Shown here one piece after another: positions 7,548 through 13,347 of a stretch of 13,347 nucleotides of DNA. The notes beneath the pieces are model-generated. The model was not told the DNA's origin. It did not search any database and saw only the letters and a program-made list of their open reading frames with translations. This stretch comes from Flavobacteriales bacterium UBA3442 (GTDB lineage: Bacteria > Bacteroidota > Bacteroidia > Flavobacteriales > Schleiferiaceae). Each line of letters starts with the position of its first letter. The first letter of the stretch is position 1. The stretch is from assembly GCA_002378565.1 (NCBI GenBank), contig DFSH01000050.1:1657-15003 (forward strand), read 5' to 3'. The position numbers and the translations under genes were made by a program.

Positions 7548-10500
7548 ATGAAGCAATTTCTACCCGCTATTCTTCTTCTATTTTTTGTCTCCTCACAAGC
7601 TCAAGCTCAGCAATGGGTTGAGTCCATGCAGGATGAATCTGTCAATGTCTACCAAGCCATTGATGAATTTGAAAAATTCTGGGAAGGCAAGGTTGTTGAA
7701 AAAGGTCATGGATGGAAGCAATTCAGGCGTTGGGAGCAGTTTTGGGAGCCACGGGTTTACCCTCATGGCAATCGCCCTAACGGGTCTGCGGTTTTTCAGG
7801 CCAATAGCCAAATTCAGGCATCAACCGCGGCCAATCCTGGCCTGGGCAATTGGAGCTTGGTTGGCCCTTCAAATGGCAATGCCCTTCAAGGCATTGGTCG
7901 TGTCAATAGCATCACATTCCATCCCAACAACAGCCAAACCATCTATGCAGGAGCGCCAGCTGGTGGCCTTTGGAAATCTACCAACGATGGGGGTTCTTGG
8001 ACAACCAACACCGATAAATTACCGAACATTGGCATCAGTACCATGGTCATTGACCCTCTACATCCCGACACCATGTACGTCGGCACCGGTGACCGTGACG
8101 CGGGAGATACTTACTCAACCGGCGTCCTGAAGTCTGTTGATGCTGGCGCAACTTGGCAGGCAACGGGTTTGACGTTTGGCATATCGCAATTCAAACGCAT
8201 CACCGGCATGGTGATCCACCCTGACAGCACCAACTGGCTGGTTGTTTCCACACGAACTGGCATGTACAGAACCACCGATGGCGGTGACAACTGGACCTTG
8301 ATTCAAGGTGGCACCTTTCAGAGCTTAACCACCGTGGTTGGCGCGGAGCATTTGCTCTATGCCGGCACACGGACCAATGCCAAGATCTGGTATTCACGCG
8401 ATTTTGGCATCTCTTGGACCATGGCCATTACCGGTCTTCCCGTCTCCGGTACTAGCCGGGCTGAACTGGCAACCACTGCTGCTGACACCAACTATGTCTA
8501 CGCCATTTATGGCGCCAGCAACAACGGTCTTTACGGCGTTTACCGGTCTACCAACAAGGGCGTTTCATGGACGCAAATGCATGGCAGCACACCCAACTTG
8601 CTTGGCTGGAGCACCACTGGCGCTGGCACCGGTGGCCAGGCATGGTATGATCTGACCATCGCGGCATCCCCTCTGAACAAAGATGTGATTTTGATTGGTG
8701 GTGTGAATATTTGGCGATCCAACAATGGCGGTTCAAGCTTTGGGCTAAGTGGTCACTGGTATGGTGGTGGTGGTGCAAGCTTTGTGCATGCAGATCATCA
8801 CTGGCTCACCTTCCGACCCAACAGCAACAAGGTTTACGCAGGCACCGATGGGGGCGTTTATCGGTCAACCAACAGCGGACTCAACAACTCTTGGGTAGCG
8901 CGCAACGACGGCATGGCTATCACCATGTACTATAAAATTAGCACCTCCGCTGCCAACAGCAACCTCACGCTAGCTGGAGCGCAAGACAACGGCACCCACC
9001 TCAAGAACAATACATGGTCTAGGGTCGGTGGCGGCGATGGCATGGACAATGGCATTGCCGGCAGTGATGCCATGGTCATGTACCGTTCCATTTACTATGG
9101 AGATTTTGACAAGTCTGTCAATGGCGGCGGGTCGTTCAATGCGCCTTTCAACCTCCCTCCATCGGGCAATGGCAACTGGGTCACGCCATTTGTGGTGTCC
9201 GTGATCAACGCCAACACCTTGTATGCGGGGTTTGAAAAGCTCTGGAAAAGCAGCAATGCAGGTTCTTCTTTCAGCGCCACAACAACGACAGGCATTTGGG
9301 GAAGCAACAAAATCGATGTCATTGCAGAAGCCCCCAGCAATGCCAGTGTCCTCTATGTAGGGATCAATCAGCGCGTTTACCGCAGCGTCAATGGCGGCGG
9401 AATATGGACACATATCACCAACAATGTGAGTAATCAAAATACGGTAACGGGAATTGCCGTGGACCCTGCCAATGCAGACCACATCGCCATCACTAAATCT
9501 GGCTACAGTGTTGATAAAGTCTACGAATCTTATGACGGCGGCAGCTCATGGTACAACCGCACAGGATCCTTGCCTAACATTCCCGCCAACTGCGTAGCCT
9601 TTGAGCCCGGAAGCAATGGCTTGCTCTATGTAGGCACCGACGTTGGCGTCTACTTTCGCGATGCAAGCATGAGTGATTGGCTCCCATTCATGGACGGCCT
9701 TCCCAACACCATCATCAATGACATTGAAATCCTTCAAACAGCCAGCGTCAATTTAATTCGCGTGGGAACCTATGGTCGTGGCGTATGGGAAAGTCCTTTG
9801 GCCTCTACATTCTTGGACATTCCTGTAGCCGCATTTGACGTGGCCCCAGAGGCCCTCTGTGCCATTGGCGACAGCATTCAACTCCATGACCAATCCCTGA
9901 ACATGCCAGGCAATTGGGCTTGGACCATCCACCCGCAGACATTCTCTTATGCCAGTGGCAGTTCATCTAGCTCGCAAAATCCCATCATCATTCCAACAGC
10001 CACTGGCAACTACAGCATTCAGCTGATTGCAGGCAACAGCTACGGTTCCGACACCTCTGTGGCCATTCACGCACTTGCAGTTGGCGGCATCCTAACGCCA
10101 GTGAATGAAGAATTCAAGGGAGCGCTTCCCAACCGTTGGGCCATTGAAAACCCAGACAATGATCGCGGGTGGAACATGGCCTCTTTGGGTCACCTTGACT
10201 CGGTGTCTGCCGTGATGCGTTTCTTCAATTACAGCAACATTGGCCAGGTGGATGCTTTGATTTCTCCCCCTTATGCCATCGACAGCAACAGCACCTTGAT
10301 CTATGATCTTGCATACCAAATGAAGACTGGTAATGCCTCTGACACCCTGCGCATTATGGCCAGTACCGATTGTGGCGCCACGTGGCAACTTTTGTTCACT
10401 GGCTCCGATGACGGAACAGGTAACTTTGCCACAGCTGCATCCAGCATCAACGCCTTTGTACCAACAACAAGTGCCCAGTGGCGTACCGACACATTGGCTT

Positions 10501-12056
10501 TAGGCAACCTATCCGGAACCGTCACCTTCAAGTTTGAGGGAGTCAATGCCGGCGGCAACCATCTCTACTTGGACCATTTGCGTCTGCTGCCAGCCAGCTT
10601 GGCAACACCTGTAGCAGCTATTTTCAGCACAACAGCAGCTTGTCAAGGTTCATCCGTGACCTACCACAGTGCCAGCACAGGACAAAGCCTGAGTCATGCA
10701 TGGTCTTTCCCAGGTGGTAGCCCATCAAGTAGTGTCGCCGTCAACCCGGTGGTAACCTATGCCAACAGCGGATCCTTCAGTGTTTCATTGACCGTTAGCA
10801 ACACCGCTGGCAGTGATGCCATCACCATGAGCAACCACCTCAGCGTGACAACTGCCGTAAGCCCTAGCATTGCGCTGACTGCATCAAGCATGCCCGCTTG
10901 CCAAGGCGATACCGTCACTTTTGTCGCGAGTACAATCAATAGTGGCAGCAATCCGGTCTACCAATGGATGATCAATGGGCAGATAAGCGGAAGCAGTAGC
11001 TCAACCTTTAGCTCCTTCACGCTCAATACAGGGGATAGTGTCACCTGCTTGCTAAGAAGTGATGCATACTGTGCTTCACCCAGTGAATTGCTATCTGCGC
11101 CTTCCGTTGTATCCATATACTCACTGCCAACAGTTAGTGCAGGCAGCTACCCTTCGGTCTGCACGGGTGGGTCTGACATCCCGCTGACCGGCACACCCGC
11201 TGGTGGCACCTTCACGGGAATTGCCGTTAGCAACAACCAGTTTTCACCGAGTCAAGTCGGGCCCGGCGCATACACTGTAACCTACAGCTACACGGACAAC
11301 AACGGTTGCAGCAACAGTGCATCGGTTGACATCATTGTTGGCTCTCCGCCCAATGTCTTTTTCAACTCAAACATTGGTGACCTCTGTGGGGCCGACCCTG
11401 CGATCACCCCGACAGGCGGCTACCCATTTGGCGGATACTACCAGGTAGACGGTGTGCAAGTCACACAAGTGACACCGAGCACCCTCACTGTTGGCATGCA
11501 CTATTTAGACTATGTCTACAGCAATAGCTTGTGCACCGTGGTGAAGCTTGACTCTTTTTATGTGTATGCAAGTCCTCCCGTTCCAAGCATTCAAGTTTTT
11601 GACGGCGACAGCCTGTTCTGCCCGCAAGCCACTGCGCCTTATATCGTGGTTTGGCTTGATGGCAACATGAATGCCATTGCCGGCGCAAGCAACCCATGGT
11701 ACCACGCGCCAAGCCCGGACAACTACTCTGTCCGATTGAAAATCGGATCGAGCTGCTGGGAGACGTCTGGACCAACTGCTGTCACAGCCTTGCCAGAGTT
11801 GCTACAAGGTGTTGCGCATGTGAAGCCTAACCCAAGCTCTGGTGAGTTTACCGTGGTTTTGCAGTCCGGCATCTTCATGCCAACCCAATGGCGACTCATC
11901 ACAGTCCAAGGCGAAGAGCTATTGGCTGGTGATGTCCTTGCCGGTCAAAAAGACATGAACATGGACATCCGCCACATGGCAAACGGGTTGTACATCTTGG
12001 AATTGATTGCACCAGAAGCTACCCATGCCCTACGTGTGGTAAAGGTTGCTAACTGA
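7548..12056 (+). CDS. T9SS-exported Asp-box propeller / PKD multidomain surface protein
   Basis: This 1502-residue modular exported protein has a signal peptide (MKQF, hydrophobic run, cleavage probably after AQA at residue 20). A conserved-looking pre-domain contains GWKQFRRWEQFWEPRVYP. A sortilin/BNR-like beta-propeller (about 95-750) has some eleven Asp-box motifs such as STNDGGSW, SVDAGATW, TTDGGDNW and SYDGGSSW, closing with TYGRGVWE. After it come a PKD-like module (about 760-845), a jelly-roll/MAM-like domain (about 846-1020), a PKD domain (about 1021-1102), an Ig-like domain (about 1103-1193) and three further Ig/PKD-like modules. The T9SS type A tail (about 1420-1502) has KPNPSSGEF, then MANGLYILEL and a final LRVVKVAN. 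The tail predicts outer-membrane export with cleavage, then attachment or release. I chose the ATG at 7548; the upstream in-frame TTG at 7488 would bury the signal peptide. No catalytic domain is recognised, and adhesion or glycan/protein binding is only a guess. Confidence 0.93.
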   Translation: MKQFLPAILLLFFVSSQAQAQQWVESMQDESVNVYQAIDEFEKFWEGKVVEKGHGWKQFRRWEQFWEPRVYPHGNRPNGSAVFQANSQIQASTAANPGLGNWSLVGPSNGNALQGIGRVNSITFHPNNSQTIYAGAPAGGLWKSTNDGGSWTTNTDKLPNIGISTMVIDPLHPDTMYVGTGDRDAGDTYSTGVLKSVDAGATWQATGLTFGISQFKRITGMVIHPDSTNWLVVSTRTGMYRTTDGGDNWTLIQGGTFQSLTTVVGAEHLLYAGTRTNAKIWYSRDFGISWTMAITGLPVSGTSRAELATTAADTNYVYAIYGASNNGLYGVYRSTNKGVSWTQMHGSTPNLLGWSTTGAGTGGQAWYDLTIAASPLNKDVILIGGVNIWRSNNGGSSFGLSGHWYGGGGASFVHADHHWLTFRPNSNKVYAGTDGGVYRSTNSGLNNSWVARNDGMAITMYYKISTSAANSNLTLAGAQDNGTHLKNNTWSRVGGGDGMDNGIAGSDAMVMYRSIYYGDFDKSVNGGGSFNAPFNLPPSGNGNWVTPFVVSVINANTLYAGFEKLWKSSNAGSSFSATTTTGIWGSNKIDVIAEAPSNASVLYVGINQRVYRSVNGGGIWTHITNNVSNQNTVTGIAVDPANADHIAITKSGYSVDKVYESYDGGSSWYNRTGSLPNIPANCVAFEPGSNGLLYVGTDVGVYFRDASMSDWLPFMDGLPNTIINDIEILQTASVNLIRVGTYGRGVWESPLASTFLDIPVAAFDVAPEALCAIGDSIQLHDQSLNMPGNWAWTIHPQTFSYASGSSSSSQNPIIIPTATGNYSIQLIAGNSYGSDTSVAIHALAVGGILTPVNEEFKGALPNRWAIENPDNDRGWNMASLGHLDSVSAVMRFFNYSNIGQVDALISPPYAIDSNSTLIYDLAYQMKTGNASDTLRIMASTDCGATWQLLFTGSDDGTGNFATAASSINAFVPTTSAQWRTDTLALGNLSGTVTFKFEGVNAGGNHLYLDHLRLLPASLATPVAAIFSTTAACQGSSVTYHSASTGQSLSHAWSFPGGSPSSSVAVNPVVTYANSGSFSVSLTVSNTAGSDAITMSNHLSVTTAVSPSIALTASSMPACQGDTVTFVASTINSGSNPVYQWMINGQISGSSSSTFSSFTLNTGDSVTCLLRSDAYCASPSELLSAPSVVSIYSLPTVSAGSYPSVCTGGSDIPLTGTPAGGTFTGIAVSNNQFSPSQVGPGAYTVTYSYTDNNGCSNSASVDIIVGSPPNVFFNSNIGDLCGADPAITPTGGYPFGGYYQVDGVQVTQVTPSTLTVGMHYLDYVYSNSLCTVVKLDSFYVYASPPVPSIQVFDGDSLFCPQATAPYIVVWLDGNMNAIAGASNPWYHAPSPDNYSVRLKIGSSCWETSGPTAVTALPELLQGVAHVKPNPSSGEFTVVLQSGIFMPTQWRLITVQGEELLAGDVLAGQKDMNMDIRHMANGLYILELIAPEATHALRVVKVAN

Positions 12057-12062
12057 CGATTG

Positions 12063-12085
12063 TGATGCATGCCTTCAATGCATCA
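12063..12085. terminator. 8-bp hairpin preceding the main terminator
   Basis: TGATGCAT (12063-12070) pairs perfectly with ATGCATCA (12078-12085) around a 7-base loop. It starts 6 bases after the stop of the T9SS gene and abuts the next hairpin. It has no T tract of its own. It may act as a 3'-end stabiliser or an accessory to the terminator. Confidence 0.5.
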
Positions 12086-12087
12086 AT

Positions 12088-12121
12088 AAAAACCCCGCAG
12101 GGCTTACCTGCGGGGTTTTTT
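12088..12121. terminator. strong bidirectional intrinsic terminator
   Basis: AAAAACCCCGCAGG (12088-12101) is perfectly complementary to CCTGCGGGGTTTTT (12107-12120) with a 5-base loop GCTTA. The G+C core is 9 pairs, with a T run on the plus strand and the complementary run on the minus strand. Position and symmetry fit termination of both the T9SS gene (+) and the convergent purQ (-). Confidence 0.93.
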
Positions 12122-12171
12122 ATTGGGTCCAAAAGCCTGTTGACTGCGCATAGCCTTCGACATGCTTACGA

Positions 12172-12867
12172 TCAGGCCGTGGTCATGTGATTGAGCAAGG
12201 ATTCAAGCAAAATTTTTCCATCTGCATTGAGCAGGTCCTCAGTGGCTGCACGTTCTGGGTGTGGCATCATGCCCATCACGTTTTTCCTTGCATTGCAAAC
12301 ACCAGCGATGTTGTCAATGGATCCATTGGGGTTGGATGCATCGGTGACCTTTGCTTGCTCATCGCAGTAATAAAAGAGCACTTGCCCATTGTCATCCAAT
12401 CGGTTCAATGTGTCTTCATCTGCGTGGTAGCGACCTTCACCATGAGCGATAGGAATTTTGTAGGCCTTGGTCATGTCAAGGTCCGCAGTGATTGCTGAGT
12501 CCAGCATGCCCGGTGTCAAGTGAATGTTCTTGCAAATGAAGTTGTGTGAACTATTGTGCAGCAGGGCACCTGGAAGGAAATGTGCTTCCGTCAACATTTG
12601 AAAACCATTGCAAATCCCCATAACATAACCGCCTTTGTCTGCGTGTTTGATCACCTCTGCCATGATGGGCGAAAAGCGAGCAATGGCACCGGAACGAAGG
12701 TAGTCGCCATAGGAAAATCCTCCAGGGAGAATCACCATATCAACCCCTTGAAGGTCATGGTCTTTATGCCAAAGAGAGACGGCTTCCTGACCAAGATCAT
12801 GGCGCAACGCATGCAGCATGTCTTGATCACAATTAGAGCCTGGGAAGGTGACTACGCCAAATTTCAT
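12172..12867 (-). CDS. purQ: phosphoribosylformylglycinamidine synthase subunit PurQ (glutaminase)
   Basis: The protein (231 aa) is the class I glutamine amidotransferase subunit of FGAM synthase, the fourth step of de novo purine synthesis. It releases ammonia from glutamine for PurL. The N-terminus KFGVVTFPGSNCDQD and the GGFSYGDYLRSGAIA stretch are typical of PurQ. The nucleophile elbow is GICNGFQ (C86), and the other two triad residues are H203 and E205 in MPHPERA. A stand-alone PurQ implies separate PurS and small PurL proteins encoded elsewhere, not the single large fused PurL. The ATG at 12867 is the natural family start; the longer frame to 12909 begins with TTG and adds residues of no family character. 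A perfect TAnnTTTG box ends 4 bases upstream, so the mRNA may be nearly leaderless. Transcription ends at the shared bidirectional terminator. Confidence 0.96.
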   Translation of the reverse strand: MKFGVVTFPGSNCDQDMLHALRHDLGQEAVSLWHKDHDLQGVDMVILPGGFSYGDYLRSGAIARFSPIMAEVIKHADKGGYVMGICNGFQMLTEAHFLPGALLHNSSHNFICKNIHLTPGMLDSAITADLDMTKAYKIPIAHGEGRYHADEDTLNRLDDNGQVLFYYCDEQAKVTDASNPNGSIDNIAGVCNARKNVMGMMPHPERAATEDLLNADGKILLESLLNHMTTA

Positions 12868-12871
12868 GCGA

Positions 12872-12879
12872 CAAATGTA
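12872..12879 (-). promoter_or_regulatory. -7 promoter box of purQ
   Basis: On the minus strand TACATTTG matches TAnnTTTG perfectly and is separated from the purQ ATG by only TCGC. The heptamer GTACATT, which overlaps it, is repeated 13 bases upstream (plus-strand positions 12874-12880 and 12887-12893). No -33 TTG is seen at standard spacing. Confidence 0.5.
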
Positions 12880-12909
12880 CAGCCAGAATGTACGTCCACG
12901 GCGGGTCAA

Positions 12910-13257
12910 TCAGTCGATAATTATGGGAAAAGATCGCCGGATAACCCTGCCGGTTGATGCTGTCCATTGCAAGACCCACAGGGCAGCACCTCGGGCTGAT
13001 TTTGGGGGCAATACATGGCATGACCAGTGGTCAACAGACTGAACAGGCAAGGGGTCTGACCAGGTTATTGTCCATGTGCCGCCACTGGGGGCATCTAGCC
13101 ACAAGGCGCTATCCGCCACAGCAAAGGCAGCCGTGTCTCCCGACCACGCCTGGATGTCTTGGAAGGGAAAGTAGTAAGCTTGTGTAGGCTGATGGGCCTT
13201 CAACAAGGAGAAAGCCATCATCCAAGTCAGAAAAAACGGCATGGCAAATAGTCGCAT
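12910..13257 (-). CDS. orphan secreted ORF, possibly a truncated remnant
   Basis: This 115-codon frame starts at the ATG at 13257 (MRLFAMPFFLTWMMAF), giving a basic residue plus hydrophobic segment like a signal peptide, perhaps ending near HQPTQA. The mature part contains QAWSGDTAAFAV, then a short beta-rich stretch with several Trp residues, and ends with basic RVIRRSFPIIID. I do not recognise it firmly. The W-GD-x-x-x-F spacing after the signal peptide recalls the first domain of very large Bacteroidota surface proteins (lamin-tail or gliding-type). If so, this is only the N-terminal fragment of such a gene, cut off before purQ. It lies 42 bases upstream of purQ on the same strand and diverges from the asd-like gene. 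No clear promoter or ribosome-binding site was found. It may be a real small gene, a remnant or non-coding. Confidence 0.45.
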   Translation of the reverse strand: MRLFAMPFFLTWMMAFSLLKAHQPTQAYYFPFQDIQAWSGDTAAFAVADSALWLDAPSGGTWTITWSDPLPVQSVDHWSCHVLPPKSARGAALWVLQWTASTGRVIRRSFPIIID

Positions 13258-13265
13258 AGGGGCTG

Positions 13266-13273
13266 TACTTTTG
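13266..13273 (+). promoter_or_regulatory. -7 promoter box of the asd-like gene
   Basis: TACTTTTG is a perfect TAnnTTTG match, 27 bases before the ATG at 13301 in the 43-base divergent region. A purine-rich AGAGGAG follows at 13292-13298. It resembles a Shine-Dalgarno sequence but sits only 2 bases from the ATG, too close for the usual spacing. Confidence 0.55.
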
Positions 13274-13300
13274 CACAAGATTAATCCAGCAAGAGGAGTT

Positions 13301-13347
13301 ATGCGTTTAGCCTTGATAGGAGCCACCGGCATGGTCGGCCAAGTGAT
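13301..13347 (+). CDS. asd: aspartate-semialdehyde dehydrogenase, 5' fragment (putative)
   Basis: Only the first 15 codons lie in the window, reading MRLALIGATGMVGQV, and the gene runs off the right edge. A short hydrophobic strand followed by GATGMVG is the N-terminal Rossmann NADP-binding loop, and GATGMVGQV is especially typical of aspartate-semialdehyde dehydrogenase. That enzyme makes the common precursor of lysine/diaminopimelate, threonine and methionine. Other NAD(P)-binding reductases and N-acetyl-gamma-glutamyl-phosphate reductase begin similarly, so the specific name is provisional. A perfect -7 box upstream supports this start. Confidence 0.6.
   Translation, partial: MRLALIGATGMVGQV

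Noticed and set aside
7585..8130. 181-codon open frame in another frame inside the T9SS gene
   Set aside because: The overlapping frame carries the signal peptide and Asp-box repeats; the alternative has no domain signature or upstream signal.
8763..8776. GGT-rich tract resembling a simple repeat
   Set aside because: It encodes a Gly run in the propeller, is too short to count as a repeat locus, and keeps frame.
8970..9482. 170-codon open frame antisense to the T9SS gene
   Set aside because: Covers the propeller repeats on the opposite strand; composition reflects the repeat codons (GGC/GCC), no independent evidence.
13258..13332. Extension of the orphan ORF upstream to 13332
   Set aside because: Would run across the divergent promoter region and into the asd-like coding start; the signal-peptide ATG at 13257 is a better start.
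1..13347. tRNA, rRNA, CRISPR, insertion sequence or phage signatures
   Set aside because: Read through both strands; no cloverleaf-like element, regular spaced repeats, transposase motifs or terminal inverted repeats were found.

Overview
The window comes from the chromosome of a member of the Bacteroidota. Three things point there. The 1502-residue secreted protein ends in a type IX secretion (T9SS) type A sorting domain. Several genes are preceded by the Bacteroidota-type -7 promoter box TAnnTTTG. Apart from one purine-rich stretch before the last gene, Shine-Dalgarno sequences are not evident. Base composition is close to 50% G+C. I cannot place it below phylum level. Gene density is chromosomal: no gap exceeds about 120 bases, and there are no tRNA or rRNA genes, insertion sequences, CRISPR arrays or phage genes.

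Layout, left to right. Bases 50-2356 (+) encode ribonuclease R. It converges with a minus-strand block in which a YtnP-like metallo-beta-lactamase-fold hydrolase (5092-4247) is followed after 9 bases by a secreted M1-family zinc aminopeptidase (4237-2366). Upstream of that pair, also on the minus strand, is the tRNA adenosine deaminase tadA (5666-5211), which has its own intrinsic terminator at 5111-5143. A 71-base divergent region separates tadA from aspS (5738-7483, +). Next comes a giant T9SS-exported protein (7548-12056, +): an N-terminal Asp-box (sortilin/BNR-like) propeller, a jelly-roll-like domain, several PKD/Ig-like modules and the sorting tail. Tandem hairpins at 12063-12121 include a strong bidirectional terminator. 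It separates this gene from the convergent purQ (12867-12172, -). Upstream of purQ is a 115-codon orphan reading frame with a signal peptide (13257-12910, -). It diverges from the first 47 bases of a gene that looks like aspartate-semialdehyde dehydrogenase (13301 to the window end, +).

Functionally the window is mostly housekeeping: RNA turnover, tRNA editing, tRNA charging, purine synthesis and probably lysine/threonine/methionine precursor synthesis. Two cell-envelope or export functions are interspersed (M1 peptidase and T9SS protein). I see no convincing new multi-gene system. The items most worth a second look are the Asp-box T9SS protein with a conserved His/Asp cluster, the orphan secreted ORF that may be a truncated remnant, the hydrolase-peptidase pair, and the very short (possibly absent) leaders implied by -7 boxes lying 4-27 bases from start codons.
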